This document shows, one piece after another, positions 9,466-19,382 of a stretch of 64,000 bases of DNA. Source of the DNA: an uncultured Parabacteroides sp. (lineage in GTDB: Bacteria > Bacteroidota > Bacteroidia > Bacteroidales > Tannerellaceae); NCBI GenBank assembly GCA_949296075.1, contig CASFNG010000008.1:62001-126000 (forward strand), in the 5' to 3' direction. The position numbers and the translations under genes were made by a program. The number at the start of each line of letters is the position of its first letter. Position 1 is the stretch's first letter. The notes under the pieces are model-generated. The model did no database searches. It saw only the letters and a list, made by a program, of their open reading frames with translations, and had not been told where the DNA came from.

Positions 9466-11421
9466 TTAATCATTTTCACTTCGCCAGCGATTCATCATTT
9501 CCTCTACCTCGCCATTCAAAAGCGCTGCAAAGGTAGCAATTTTCATTGAACCTTTATCACCTTCGCCCTGTTTTCTTACGGAAACCTCACCATTTTCTGC
9601 TTCTTTCTCTCCAACAATCAGCATATAAGGGATTCGCTTCAACTCATTGTCACGGATCTTACGACCGATTTTCTCGTTTCGATCATCCACGATAGCCCGG
9701 ATTTCTTGATTCCCTAACTCACGGGCGATTTGCCATGCATAATCATTAAATTTCTCACTGATCGGGAGGACACACACTTGCTCTGGAGTTAACCACAGAG
9801 GGAACTTACCAGCAGTATGTTCTATCAGCACAGCGACAAACCGTTCCATCGAGCCAAACGGAGCACGATGGATCATCACCGGACGATGCTTCTGATTATC
9901 CGCTCCCGTATATTCCAACTGGAAACGTTCCGGCAAGTTATAATCCACTTGGATAGTACCTAACTGCCAGCGACGCCCGATCGCATCTTTTACCATGAAA
10001 TCCAACTTAGGTCCGTAAAAGGCAGCCTCGCCATACTCGATTTTCGCCTTTAATCCTTTCTCCTGGCAAGCCTCCACGATAGCCTGCTCCGCCTTCTCCC
10101 AATTTTCATCGCTACCGATATATTTCTCTCTATTCTCCTTGTCACGCAAAGAGATCTGCGCCTCGAAATTCTCGAAATCCATTGTCTTGAACACAATCGA
10201 TATAATATCCATCACGTTCAAGAATTCTTGCTTCACTTGATCCGGACGGCAGAAGATGTGCGCATCATCCTGCGTAAAGCTACGGACACGGGTTAATCCG
10301 TGCAACTCTCCACTTTGCTCATAACGACAAACCGTACCAAACTCAGCCAAGCGGAGAGGTAAATCCTTATAAGAACGAGGAGAGTTCTTGTAGATCATAC
10401 AATGATGTGGGCAGTTCATGGGTTTCAAGAAATACTCCTCGCCCTCCTCCGGGGTATGGATGGGTTGGAAAGAATCTTTCCCATATTTCGCATAGTGGCC
10501 AGAGGTGATATATAACAACTTGTTTCCGATCGGCGGACACATAACCTCTTGGTAATTATAACGTGCCTGAATACGGCGAAGAAACTCTTGCAGCCTCAAT
10601 CTCAGAGCTGTCCCTTTCGGAAGCCACATCGGTAATCCTTTTCCTACCGTATCCGAGAACATAAACAAGTCCATCTCTTTGCCTATCTTACGGTGATCCC
10701 GTTTTTTAGCCTCTTCCAGCATCACCAGATACTCATCAAGCATCTTCTTCTTCGGGAAAGTGATGCCATACAGACGAACTAACTGCTTACGCTTCTCGTC
10801 GCCACGCCAATACGCGCCAGCGACACTCAATATCTTAACAGCTTTCAAATAGGATGTATTCGGCAAATGCGGCCCCCTGCATAAATCAGTAAAGGAACCT
10901 TGCGTATAAGTCGTGATCGATCCATCCTCAAGCTCGGAAATAAGTTCCGTTTTATAAATTTCACCTCTATCGCCGAACATCTTCATGGCATCAGCCTTTG
11001 TGATATCCTGGCGCTTGATCTCCTCTTTCTTAGCGACAAGCTCGAGCATCTTTGCCTCGATAACCGGAAAATCACTTTCCTTGATCACAGCTTCTCCTGG
11101 ATCCACATCGTAATAGAATCCATTCTCGATAGCCGGACCTATACCGAATTTTATGCCAGGATACAATTCCTGCAAAGCTTCCGCCATCAAGTGGGCGCTT
11201 GAGTGCCAAAAGGCATGCTTGCCCTCCTCGTCTTCCCATTTCAACAATTTCACGGTAGCGTCCTCGTTGATCGGACGAGTCAAGTCCCAAGTTTCCCCAT
11301 TCACACTGGCAGCCAACACCTCTTGCGCCAGTCGAGAACTGATACTTTCCGCTATTTGCATGGCGGTAGTTCCCTGCGCATATTCTCTTACGGAATTATC
11401 CGGAAATGTAATCTTGATCAT
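9466..11421 (-). CDS. thrS: Threonine--tRNA ligase
   Basis: A 651-residue class II synthetase that charges tRNA-Thr. In order: a TGS domain (residues 1-60), the editing domain with the [11 protein letters not shown] motif, the catalytic core with [11 protein letters not shown] (zinc Cys/His) and the motif 3 region [11 protein letters not shown], then the C-terminal anticodon-binding domain from about 545. The frame extends two codons upstream to a TTG at 11427, but the ATG at 11421 is the better start. It leads the thrS-infC-rpmI-rplT operon and is preceded by a -7 box at 11465-11472, giving a leader of about 40 nt. Confidence 0.97.
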   Translation of the reverse strand: MIKITFPDNSVREYAQGTTAMQIAESISSRLAQEVLAASVNGETWDLTRPINEDATVKLLKWEDEEGKHAFWHSSAHLMAEALQELYPGIKFGIGPAIENGFYYDVDPGEAVIKESDFPVIEAKMLELVAKKEEIKRQDITKADAMKMFGDRGEIYKTELISELEDGSITTYTQGSFTDLCRGPHLPNTSYLKAVKILSVAGAYWRGDEKRKQLVRLYGITFPKKKMLDEYLVMLEEAKKRDHRKIGKEMDLFMFSDTVGKGLPMWLPKGTALRLRLQEFLRRIQARYNYQEVMCPPIGNKLLYITSGHYAKYGKDSFQPIHTPEEGEEYFLKPMNCPHHCMIYKNSPRSYKDLPLRLAEFGTVCRYEQSGELHGLTRVRSFTQDDAHIFCRPDQVKQEFLNVMDIISIVFKTMDFENFEAQISLRDKENREKYIGSDENWEKAEQAIVEACQEKGLKAKIEYGEAAFYGPKLDFMVKDAIGRRWQLGTIQVDYNLPERFQLEYTGADNQKHRPVMIHRAPFGSMERFVAVLIEHTAGKFPLWLTPEQVCVLPISEKFNDYAWQIARELGNQEIRAIVDDRNEKIGRKIRDNELKRIPYMLIVGEKEAENGEVSVRKQGEGDKGSMKIATFAALLNGEVEEMMNRWRSEND

Positions 11422-11464
11422 ATTCAAACTATATATCTTCTATAATTCTCTAATTTTCGACCCA

Positions 11465-11472
11465 CAAAGGTA
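11465..11472 (-). promoter_or_regulatory. -7 box of the thrS promoter
   Basis: On the - strand it reads TACCTTTG, a perfect match to TAnnTTTG, about 45 bp upstream of the thrS ATG. The -33 position has only TGTTT. Confidence 0.65.
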
Positions 11473-11532
11473 ATATTTTTTTCTATCGAGAAACATTAAA
11501 TCCATTATTTTTAAAGGATTCACGAGAATATA

Positions 11533-13632
11533 TCACCTACTTGTCATCCGTTTAATAATACTGTACGCGTCATATATCCCCAATTCTCCCGCTTTACTCA
11601 AATCCGAGATGCCGAGATTCACCTCTCCTTGAGACAGCCGAGCGAGGCCTCTATTATAATAAGCCTCGGCAAATTCAGGATCTCGCTCGATCGCCTCGCT
11701 GTAGTCCACGATAGCCGCACGGAAATCTCGCTGTGCACAGCGAAGGTTAGCCCGATTAAAATAGGCGTACACAAAGCCCGGATTAAGCTTGATCACCATG
11801 TCATAATCACGCATGATTTGCTCATGCTCATAAGCCCTCTTACTATCTTTCAGTTGGGCGGCACCGGAATTTATATTCGACAAAGGCTTAGCAGAGCGGC
11901 CAATGCTAAGGTTCATACCTACGCCATTCAAGTCGTACGACTCATTCTCCGCCTGCTGAGACTGGTTATACAACAATTGCTTATAGCGCTCCACCGCACG
12001 ATTGAAATAAGCCATCGTGAAAGAGGGGTTTAACTCTATGGCCTTCGTGAAATTCGAGATAGCCTCCGAGAAATCTTGAACCAGCATAAAGTCCATAGCC
12101 CTACCAAAATAGGCATCCGCATTATCAGGCTCACGAGCTATCACCGCCGAATATTCATCGATGGAAGCGAAATGAACCGCGATCTGGTCTTCCGTCAAAG
12201 CCGCTTCCTCATTCGTGATCCGCAGCTTTCGCTTCAAGAGCATCCGGGCATTATAATCCTCTACCATCTTATCATAGTAAACCAGTTTTTTCACCGGGTT
12301 CGCTTTCTCATAATAGGTAAGGACAAACTGCGGCTCAAGGTCTACACGCACGTTCCTATCCTGCACGCGCCCTCGAACCTCACTTTGATATTTGCTCTTA
12401 CGCTCCTCCTCTTTGTCATACACGACTAAGCGATTGAATTTATTGATATTCTTATCCGATTGCTCACGAGTATTCTCATCCGACTGATCGGAGCCAGAAG
12501 AGGCGTTAGAGTTCGAGGCGGACGCATTTGGCAACTGTCCTTTCTTCGCTTGCTCTTCCATCCGGATAGCAGTCCAATAATCGCGGTCCGCACCAGCGTT
12601 ATCCCCCAACTTGCGCTTTGCTTCCGAACGGCTGATAAAGCCAGGCAGGAAGGTCGGATACTGCTCCAGGACCACGTCATAATCATGGATCGCCCCCCGA
12701 TAATCACCTGTCTCAAAACGAAGCAATGCCCGATTATAATAAGCCATGTAATTATCGGGTTCCAGCTCGAGCACTACATCAAAGTCCTCGATAGCCCGGT
12801 TATTGTCACCGACCTGGAACCGAAGCAAGCCCCGGTTAAAACGAGCGATCAGGTTCCGGCTATCCATACTTATCACTTGATCATAATCCGCCATAGCGCC
12901 TCGCAAATCATTCATTTGGAAGCGTACCAAACCACGGTTGATATAATAACCACTCTCGCGAGTATCCAAACGGATCGCCTCATTCAGGTCAACCAAGGCA
13001 TCTTTATAATCATTTAACTGATAATATACGATAGCCCGATTCCCATAAGCCGGAGCATAATAAGGATCCATCTCGATAGCCTTATCATAGTCTGCCAGAG
13101 CCTTTGTCGTGTCCCCTTTCTCCAGGTACATGGCTCCTCGTGTCAAATAATTAATGGAATATTTAGGGTGAGCGGCTATCAATTCATCAAAAGTCTTCTC
13201 CGCCCCATTAAAATCTTTTTTTTGTATGAAAGCGACCGCCATATTCACCAACATCTGACGATCCTCAGGCTTGAACTCAAGCCCTTTTTGATAATCAGCG
13301 ATCGCCTCCTCATACATTTCCAAGCTTTGGCGGGCGATTCCTCGAGCGTAATATGCTTGCGTTAAAAAAGGGTTCCGTTGAAGACATAATGTACAGTCTT
13401 CTTCGGCACCCTTATAATCATCCAGATTGATCTTCGCTACCGCACGATAAAAATAGGGCTCAGCTAACCAAGGCTTAGACTTAATCACTTGATTAAAATA
13501 CTGGATGGAAAGGACATAATCCTCAAAATATAAGGCATTCCTACCGATAGCCAGCACACGATCCGTATTAATCTGCGCAAAAAGCGAAATTGAGAATATC
13601 TGTAATATCAAAAAGAGTATTGCCTTCTTCAT
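11533..13632 (-). CDS. Exported tetratricopeptide repeat protein
   Basis: A 699-residue protein with an N-terminal signal peptide (MKKAILFLILQIFSISLFAQ, cleaved after AQ). Residues 30-370 form about ten tandem TPR units of 34 residues with the pattern NRGLxRFxxGDxxxAIxDYDxVIxxDP. A low-complexity, charged linker rich in S, N and D follows. A second set of TPRs occupies about 480-690. TPR arrays scaffold protein complexes; no enzymatic domain is visible. The frame can be extended eight codons to a TTG, but the ATG at 13632 directly precedes the signal peptide. It lies 40 bp downstream of the biotin carrier gene. The partner is unknown, and it probably works in the periplasm or at the outer membrane. 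Confidence 0.85.
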   Translation of the reverse strand: MKKAILFLILQIFSISLFAQINTDRVLAIGRNALYFEDYVLSIQYFNQVIKSKPWLAEPYFYRAVAKINLDDYKGAEEDCTLCLQRNPFLTQAYYARGIARQSLEMYEEAIADYQKGLEFKPEDRQMLVNMAVAFIQKKDFNGAEKTFDELIAAHPKYSINYLTRGAMYLEKGDTTKALADYDKAIEMDPYYAPAYGNRAIVYYQLNDYKDALVDLNEAIRLDTRESGYYINRGLVRFQMNDLRGAMADYDQVISMDSRNLIARFNRGLLRFQVGDNNRAIEDFDVVLELEPDNYMAYYNRALLRFETGDYRGAIHDYDVVLEQYPTFLPGFISRSEAKRKLGDNAGADRDYWTAIRMEEQAKKGQLPNASASNSNASSGSDQSDENTREQSDKNINKFNRLVVYDKEEERKSKYQSEVRGRVQDRNVRVDLEPQFVLTYYEKANPVKKLVYYDKMVEDYNARMLLKRKLRITNEEAALTEDQIAVHFASIDEYSAVIAREPDNADAYFGRAMDFMLVQDFSEAISNFTKAIELNPSFTMAYFNRAVERYKQLLYNQSQQAENESYDLNGVGMNLSIGRSAKPLSNINSGAAQLKDSKRAYEHEQIMRDYDMVIKLNPGFVYAYFNRANLRCAQRDFRAAIVDYSEAIERDPEFAEAYYNRGLARLSQGEVNLGISDLSKAGELGIYDAYSIIKRMTSR

Positions 13633-13672
13633 TTCATACAAATGATTGAGAGGCAAAAATAAGTAATTTATC

Positions 13673-14002
13673 TTACTTAGGCTCTATTTTCACCATTAAA
13701 TGATTCTTAGCGATCGCCTCGCCCTCTTTGACATCAAGCTCCGCGACAACTCCCGCTATGGGAGCCACCACCCGGTTCTGCATTTTCATCGCCTCATGGA
13801 TCAGCAAAAGTTGTCCGGCCTCTACCTCTTGGCCCTTTTCCACCATGATCTTGATGATCGTCCCGGGAAGATGCGAGATCACATCTCCGGCCGACGGCTT
13901 ATGCCATATCGGCCGGTTCTTGTATTTCGTTGTCAGCAGCGTCTTATACTTACGAGCCGTCACCACGAAATCCACCCATTCTTCTTGCTGTTTCTTTTCC
14001 AT
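13673..14002 (-). CDS. Biotin carboxyl carrier subunit of an acyl-CoA carboxylase
   Basis: A 109-residue carrier with a biotinyl domain in its C-terminal two thirds. K73 in HEAMKMQNRV is the biotinylated lysine, and a PGTIIKIMVEKGQEV half-repeat precedes it. The short N-terminal part (about 35 residues) probably docks it to its partner enzyme. It lies 12 bp downstream of the carboxyltransferase gene, so the two form one unit. No biotin carboxylase and no membrane decarboxylase subunits are nearby, so the rest of the complex must be encoded elsewhere. Confidence 0.9.
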   Translation of the reverse strand: MEKKQQEEWVDFVVTARKYKTLLTTKYKNRPIWHKPSAGDVISHLPGTIIKIMVEKGQEVEAGQLLLIHEAMKMQNRVVAPIAGVVAELDVKEGEAIAKNHLMVKIEPK

Positions 14003-14014
14003 ATGCCAAAGATT

Positions 14015-15562
14015 TTAGAATGGAGGCAAACCGTGCTTCTTCGCCGGCCTGTATTCCTCTTTCAAGACAGAAAGCTTCAATGCGTGAAGCAATAACGAGC
14101 GAGTTTCCTTAGGCTCTATAACAGAGTCGATAAAGCCTCTCGAGGCCGCCACATACGGATTAGCGAACTTCTCGATATACTCCTTCACCTTCGCCTGACG
14201 CATCGCGTTCTGGTCTTCCGCCTCCATGATCTCCTTGCGGAAAATAATGTTAGCAGCGCCCTCCGGTCCCATCACGGCGATTTCTGCGCTCGGCCAAGCG
14301 AACATAAAGTCAGCACCTAAGTGACGGGAGTTCATCGCTATGTAGCCACCGCCGTAAGCCTTACGCAAAATAACCGTAATCTTAGGCACCGTAGCCTCCG
14401 AGTAAGCATAAAGCACCTTCGCCCCATGACGGATCACACCCGCATGCTCTTGATCGACACCCGGCAAATAGCCCGGCATATCCTCCAACGTGATGATAGG
14501 GATGTTGAATGAGTCGCAGAAACGGATAAAACGAGCTGCCTTATCTGCGCTATCGCAATCAAGGACACCTGCCAAGACCATCGGCTGGTTGGCCACGAAA
14601 CCGACAGTCTCGCCTCCCATACGTCCAAAACCAATCACGATATTAGCGGCCCATAATGCCTGTACCTCCAAGAAATCAGAATCATCAACGATACACTTGA
14701 TCACATCCCGTACATCGTAAGGCTGCTTAGGATCTGAAGGCACTACCTGCTCGATATTCAGCATGGCGGAAGGCTCTTTCGGCTCCACGACCTTAGCCCG
14801 CTCCTGGTTATTCCAAGGAATAAAGCTTACTAATCGTTTTACTTGCTCGAAACACTCCTTCTCACTCAAGGCATAGAAATGAGCGTTACCCGTGGTCTCC
14901 GCATGCACACGAGCTCCACCCAGCTCTTCCATAGAAATATCCTCGCCGAGAACGGTCTTGATCACGTTCGGTCCGGTTATAAACATCTTGGATATATTCT
15001 CGACCACGAACACGAAATCCGTCAAAGCGGGAGAATAAACGGCTCCTCCGGCACAAGGGCCAAGGATCAACGAGATTTGGGGAATCACGCCAGAGGCGAT
15101 CGTATTCCGATAGAAAATCTCGCCATAACCAGCCAAGGCGCTAACTCCCTCTTGGATACGGGCTCCACCCGAGTCATTGATACCGATAATCGGGCATTTC
15201 ATCTTCAAGGCATGATCCATGATCTTCGTGATCTTACGGGCATGCTGCAATCCCAGCGAACCTCCGGCAACCGTGAAGTCTTGCGCATAGATACAAACCG
15301 GAGCGCCAAAGATCGTACCAGTACCGGTCACCACGCCATCCCCGGGAAAATCCTTTTTTTCCATCCCGAAGTCGCGCCCATCGTGTTTCACGAACATGTC
15401 ATACTCATGGAAAGAGTTCCTGTCCAACAAAGCCAAGATACGCTCACGAGCCGTAAGTTTACCCATAGCGACCTGTTTCTCGATAGCGGCCTCACCACCG
15501 CCTTTCTCGATAACGGCTTTCTTTTCTCTAAGAGCCTCAATGTTTTTACTTAAATCTGTCAT
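14015..15562 (-). CDS. Acyl-CoA carboxylase carboxyltransferase subunit (propionyl-CoA carboxylase beta / MmdA type)
   Basis: A 515-residue carboxyltransferase with two crotonase-like halves. The N half has the acyl-CoA site GINDSGGARIQEGV; the C half has GGGYIAMNSRHLGADFMFAWP for carboxybiotin. It moves the carboxyl group between biotin and an acyl-CoA, most likely propionyl-CoA/methylmalonyl-CoA in the succinate-propionate pathway of this order. The length is right for PccB or MmdA, and sequence alone does not separate carboxylase from sodium-pumping decarboxylase. The absence of mmdB and oadG neighbours favours the carboxylase. It sits 15 bp downstream of def. Confidence 0.92.
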   Translation of the reverse strand: MTDLSKNIEALREKKAVIEKGGGEAAIEKQVAMGKLTARERILALLDRNSFHEYDMFVKHDGRDFGMEKKDFPGDGVVTGTGTIFGAPVCIYAQDFTVAGGSLGLQHARKITKIMDHALKMKCPIIGINDSGGARIQEGVSALAGYGEIFYRNTIASGVIPQISLILGPCAGGAVYSPALTDFVFVVENISKMFITGPNVIKTVLGEDISMEELGGARVHAETTGNAHFYALSEKECFEQVKRLVSFIPWNNQERAKVVEPKEPSAMLNIEQVVPSDPKQPYDVRDVIKCIVDDSDFLEVQALWAANIVIGFGRMGGETVGFVANQPMVLAGVLDCDSADKAARFIRFCDSFNIPIITLEDMPGYLPGVDQEHAGVIRHGAKVLYAYSEATVPKITVILRKAYGGGYIAMNSRHLGADFMFAWPSAEIAVMGPEGAANIIFRKEIMEAEDQNAMRQAKVKEYIEKFANPYVAASRGFIDSVIEPKETRSLLLHALKLSVLKEEYRPAKKHGLPPF

Positions 15563-15577
15563 TTTAATATAGATTTA

Positions 15578-16135
15578 TTATTTACCGACGGCTTTCGCCC
15601 TATAAGAGCAACGCGCCGTCCCCTTAATAATACTATTCAATTTACCTCGATTCAACTGCCGACGAATCGCTGATATATTGTCGATAAACACGTGACCTGT
15701 CAGGTGCTCGCACTCGTGCTGTACGATACGGGCCGCGAAACCTTCCAGAAACTCCTCATGCTCCTGCCAATCCTCGTCCCAGTATCTTACACGGATCGTT
15801 TTCGAGCGGGATACCTTCTCATGGATTCCGGGCAAGCTCAAGCAGCCTTCCTCCATAGCCTCCTCTTCCTCGCTACGCTCCAGGAACTCCGGATTGATCA
15901 TCGTCCGCTTGAAATCTTTACATTCCGCGAAATCATCCGCCAAGACACTGCCATCAATCACCAACAGACGAAGCGACAGACCCACTTGAGGAGCGGCAAG
16001 CCCTACCCCATCCGCATGATACATTGTCTCAAACATATTGGAAACCAATTGTTTCAAGTCCGGATAATCTCTTGGTACCTCCTCAGCCTCCTTTCTCAAG
16101 ACCGGCTGGCCATACAAATACACAGGTAAAATCAT
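15578..16135 (-). CDS. def: Peptide deformylase
   Basis: A 185-residue metalloenzyme that removes the formyl group from nascent chains. All three motifs are present: [10 protein letters not shown] (43-52), EGCLSLP with metal ligand C98, and QHECEHLTG with H140, E141 and H144. The insertion between motifs 1 and 2 (about 62-90) is slightly long, as in other Bacteroidetes. It starts 3 bp after the ruvX stop, so the two genes are coupled. Confidence 0.96.
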   Translation of the reverse strand: MILPVYLYGQPVLRKEAEEVPRDYPDLKQLVSNMFETMYHADGVGLAAPQVGLSLRLLVIDGSVLADDFAECKDFKRTMINPEFLERSEEEEAMEEGCLSLPGIHEKVSRSKTIRVRYWDEDWQEHEEFLEGFAARIVQHECEHLTGHVFIDNISAIRRQLNRGKLNSIIKGTARCSYRAKAVGK

Positions 16136-16138
16136 ACG

Positions 16139-16561
16139 TTATAACTGATATTTTTTACTTTCCAAATAAGCTTGTAAAATAATGACAGCGCTGATCTCAT
16201 CGACCAACGCCTTATCCTGTCGTTTCTTTTTCGGCAGCCCCCCATCAAGCATCGTGCGATGTGCCATCACCGAGGTGAAACGCTCATCATAATAGGTGAC
16301 TGGTATCTGTGGAAGAGCTCTCCGAAGATGAGTCACGAAAGCCTTCACATGACTCATGTTTTCCGAAGGTTCATTATTCATCTGCTTCGGAAGTCCCACC
16401 ACAAACAACTCCACGGGCTCCCGGGCGATATAGTCAGACAAGTATCTCACGACCTCTCCACTCGGCACGGTAGTCAAGCCATTAGCTATGATCTGTAGCG
16501 TGTCTGTCACGGCTATTCCCGTACGTTTCCTACCATAGTCTATTGCTACTATTCTTCCCAT
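16139..16561 (-). CDS. ruvX: Putative pre-16S rRNA nuclease YqgF/RuvX
   Basis: A 140-residue RNase H-fold protein of normal family length. It begins MGRIVAIDYGRKRTGIAVTD with the first catalytic Asp, and contains VVGLPKQMN and TYYDERFTSV, both conserved. The family is implicated in 16S rRNA 5' end maturation. It is the first gene of the ruvX-def-carboxyltransferase-carrier-TPR run. The 464-residue sugar transferase gene upstream ends 70 bp before it. Confidence 0.93.
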   Translation of the reverse strand: MGRIVAIDYGRKRTGIAVTDTLQIIANGLTTVPSGEVVRYLSDYIAREPVELFVVGLPKQMNNEPSENMSHVKAFVTHLRRALPQIPVTYYDERFTSVMAHRTMLDGGLPKKKRQDKALVDEISAVIILQAYLESKKYQL

Positions 16562-16631
16562 TTGGCGCGAATATAGTACAAATTATACTCTTTACTTACA
16601 CAAAATAACGAAAAGTGTGCAATCTTCCTCA

Positions 16632-18026
16632 CTAATACGCATTCTTTTCTCCCTTAAACATATTTAATACCGTAACTACGATAATCTTCAGATCCAGGAA
16701 AAACGTCCAGTTCTCGATATACCAAACATCCCTTTTCACACGTCCTTCCATTTGTTCCAATGTCTTTGTCTCACCACGGTATCCCGTCACCTGCGCCCAG
16801 CCTGTCACTCCCGGCTTCACCAAGTGCCTTACCATGTACTTATCGATCAGCGCAGAATACTGCTCAGTATGTTTCAACATATGAGGCCGAGGCCCGACCA
16901 CCGACATATCTCCCAAGAGTACATTCACGAACTGGGGAAACTCATCCAAGTTCGTCCGACGCAAGAAATTCCCGATACGGGTTTTCCGGGGGTCATCCTT
17001 GACGGCCTGCAATGTGTCGGCCTCGGCGTTCACCTTCATTGTCCGGAACTTAAAGCATTGGAACTCCCGTCCATATAATCCCGTTCTTTTTTGCTTGAAC
17101 AGGATCGGCCCCGGGGAACTCAGCTTGATCAGCACGCCCACCACTACATACAATACCGGATAGATCGTAACCAAGATAGCCAACGAGAAAACAATATCGA
17201 AAGAACGCTTCAAGGCTCGGTTATAGATCGACTGCAAGGGCTCCCTACGCACGACAAGTAACGGGATAGACTCCATCATCTCCATAACCATACTCTTCTT
17301 CACATCCCTGTAAAACTCCGGAACTATATAGAAACGCAACATCTTTTTCTCGGCGAAATTCAGCAGACGAACGATCTTGCCGTTATTCGTACCGGGCAAC
17401 GTGCAATAAATCTCATCCACGTCATGGGCCAGCACGTAATCCTCTACCTCGCTCGTTGTTCCCAAATAGTTCGGCAGCACGTTCCTCAACGACTCATTGT
17501 CATCAAAAAAGCCCATCACGTTGAAGCCATAACTCAAGTCATCTTTCATCACCTGATACAACTCCATCCCATTCTTTCCGGCTCCCACGATCACGACCTT
17601 CTTGAAATTGTAACCTTTCCTCCGGTACAATTTCAACGACAAACGGACAAAGACACGCCAGAGCGAGAAAATGACAATCGACACCCCATAATACACCAGC
17701 AAGAAGGTGACCAAGGCGCTTCCCACATTCAGGAAGATCAAGCAAGTAGCGAACAAGAAAATCAAGATCGTAACCAATCCAAAAGCCCTTTGCACGATCT
17801 TATCAATAAAAATAACCGCCAAATGCAATTGGATAGGCACGAAATACAAAGAGAAAAAATAACAAAAATTCAATAGCAGGATAACCTCTCTCAAATTATG
17901 AGATATGGCCTCCGTATATCTGGGATCGAGCAAGTGAACAACTGCCACAAAGAGGAGATTCAACACGATCAAGTCTCCTACCCCGATAAGCCATTGGATC
18001 AAATAGCCGTATTTCTTGTTCAACAT
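16632..18026 (-). CDS. Undecaprenyl-phosphate sugar-1-phosphate transferase (WcaJ/polyisoprenyl-phosphate hexose transferase family)
   Basis: A 464-residue membrane enzyme that starts extracellular polysaccharide synthesis by loading a sugar phosphate on undecaprenyl phosphate. The N-terminal part has four to five membrane helices, followed by a Rossmann-like cytoplasmic domain (KKVVIVGAGKNGMELYQ). One more helix precedes the C-terminal bacterial sugar transferase domain, which has FKQKRTGLYGREFQCFKFRTM, RRTNLDEFPQ and SVVGPRP. The frame extends nine codons to a TTG; the ATG at 18026 is preferred. The sugar is not certain: glucose or galactose are usual. Nearby gmd, fcl and rfbA supply activated sugars. 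Confidence 0.9.
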   Translation of the reverse strand: MLNKKYGYLIQWLIGVGDLIVLNLLFVAVVHLLDPRYTEAISHNLREVILLLNFCYFFSLYFVPIQLHLAVIFIDKIVQRAFGLVTILIFLFATCLIFLNVGSALVTFLLVYYGVSIVIFSLWRVFVRLSLKLYRRKGYNFKKVVIVGAGKNGMELYQVMKDDLSYGFNVMGFFDDNESLRNVLPNYLGTTSEVEDYVLAHDVDEIYCTLPGTNNGKIVRLLNFAEKKMLRFYIVPEFYRDVKKSMVMEMMESIPLLVVRREPLQSIYNRALKRSFDIVFSLAILVTIYPVLYVVVGVLIKLSSPGPILFKQKRTGLYGREFQCFKFRTMKVNAEADTLQAVKDDPRKTRIGNFLRRTNLDEFPQFVNVLLGDMSVVGPRPHMLKHTEQYSALIDKYMVRHLVKPGVTGWAQVTGYRGETKTLEQMEGRVKRDVWYIENWTFFLDLKIIVVTVLNMFKGEKNAY

Positions 18027-18076
18027 GATTGCTGCTATGCTAAATTCTTGCAAAAGTAAGCATTTTCAACGCAAAA

Positions 18077-18106
18077 AAAAAGCCGCACTTTTGAAAGTAC
18101 GGCTTT
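18077..18106 (-). terminator. Terminator after the OmpA-family gene
   Basis: Hairpin AAAAGCCG-C-ACTTT with its complement (one C-A mismatch, 2-nt loop) and flanking T/A runs, 20 bp past the OmpA gene stop. It separates that gene from the sugar transferase gene. Confidence 0.8.
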
Positions 18107-18126
18107 TCGCTTATTAAATCGTAAGA

Positions 18127-19272
18127 TTAATCGTTAGCGCTCATGATAACCACGCGGTTCCAACTATTCTCATCATACGGCTGCTCGTCAGAACCCTTCC
18201 ACTCGATAGTGATCTGGCTGGAAGAGATACCATACTTCTCGATAAGCTCTTTTGCGACCGCTCTCGCACGCTTCTCGGACAGCGACATGTTATAGTCAGA
18301 CGTACCCGTCTTCTTATCCGCGTAACCTACCACCTTGATCGGCGTATTGTTATTCTTCATGAACTCAGCTGTATTGTAGATGTTAATCTGCTGGTTCTTG
18401 TCGATCTTAGCGCTGTTAAGACGGAAATAAACGACATTGTCTACATGGTTGTTTACGACTTGCGTAACAGCCTCCGGGCACTCCGGACAAGAAACCGGAC
18501 GCTTGCTCAACTCATCATTCTCGGCACGCAACTTGTTAATTTGATTATTCAAGTCATTAAGCAAGTTGTAATCCATCGGCTCCAGCACCTCGAAATCAGT
18601 CTTACCCAACTTGAAGGTCAAACCAGCACTCAACTGAACGATACCATCCGTCAAGTGATTCATGTCCACGCGATTGAACTGCTCGTTCAACAAAGAACCT
18701 TGCAATTCCACGTTCAGATCTACTCGCTTGCTCAAGCGGAATGCCGTCAAGATACCGGCGTTCAACGTCGGCGACTCCGTTCTCGGGCGCTCAACAGACT
18801 CGGTAGTCTTGAAACGTTGCGCATATCCAAAGCCAACCCAAGGAATCAGGCGGAACACCTTAGACTCTCTGTAAGGAGCCCAGAAGTTCGTGACATCCCA
18901 CAACAAGTCAACATGACCAGCAAAATATTTATTATGCTGCATGATCTCCGCGTTATTGCCCTCGAACCCATGAAGGATACCACCGTTCAACTGAGCACGG
19001 AAAGCCAAATACGGATTAAACCACTTTCCGAAAGAAACTTGAGGAGCGAAGTTCAAGCGATTCTTGAAATCCGCATTCCCATTTTGATCTCCAAGCAATA
19101 CGCTTGCACCACCCGCGATCGAGATAAACCAGTTATCACGGGCTTTATTTTTCTTAAAATTCGTCTTGTAACCTGCCTCATCGCTAAACCCAATCTTCGG
19201 TTGGTATTCTTGAGCCGCGGCAGAGAATACGAACCCTGACAACAGGGCTAAAAACAACACTTTAGTCTTCAT
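18127..19272 (-). CDS. OmpA-family outer-membrane protein
   Basis: A 381-residue protein with a signal peptide (MKTKVLFLALLSGFVFSAAAQ). The N-terminal 200 residues form a predicted eight-stranded OmpA-type barrel (NWFISIAGGASVLLGDQNG through AGLTFKLGK). A short coiled segment (about 235-262) and a Cys pair (SCPECPEA) follow, then a C-terminal OmpA peptidoglycan-binding domain (VVGYADKKTGTSDYNMSLSEKRA), which anchors the outer membrane to the wall. A strong promoter lies at 19328-19358 and a terminator follows, so this is a single-gene unit that should be highly expressed. Confidence 0.95.
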   Translation of the reverse strand: MKTKVLFLALLSGFVFSAAAQEYQPKIGFSDEAGYKTNFKKNKARDNWFISIAGGASVLLGDQNGNADFKNRLNFAPQVSFGKWFNPYLAFRAQLNGGILHGFEGNNAEIMQHNKYFAGHVDLLWDVTNFWAPYRESKVFRLIPWVGFGYAQRFKTTESVERPRTESPTLNAGILTAFRLSKRVDLNVELQGSLLNEQFNRVDMNHLTDGIVQLSAGLTFKLGKTDFEVLEPMDYNLLNDLNNQINKLRAENDELSKRPVSCPECPEAVTQVVNNHVDNVVYFRLNSAKIDKNQQINIYNTAEFMKNNNTPIKVVGYADKKTGTSDYNMSLSEKRARAVAKELIEKYGISSSQITIEWKGSDEQPYDENSWNRVVIMSAND

Positions 19273-19327
19273 ATTTTCAACATTTTTAATTAAACGGTCT
19301 CTTTTTTTTACATTCTAAATTCAAACA

Positions 19328-19358
19328 CAAATTTAGCCTTTTTCCGCATTAAAACAAA
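19328..19358 (-). promoter_or_regulatory. Promoter of the OmpA-family gene
   Basis: On the - strand TTTG (19358-19355), a 19-nt gap, then TAAATTTG (19335-19328): an exact Bacteroidetes -33/-7 pair. The predicted start is near 19321, giving a leader of about 50 nt. Confidence 0.85.
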
Positions 19359-19382
19359 ATAAAAAAGCATTTTGTTGCCGAA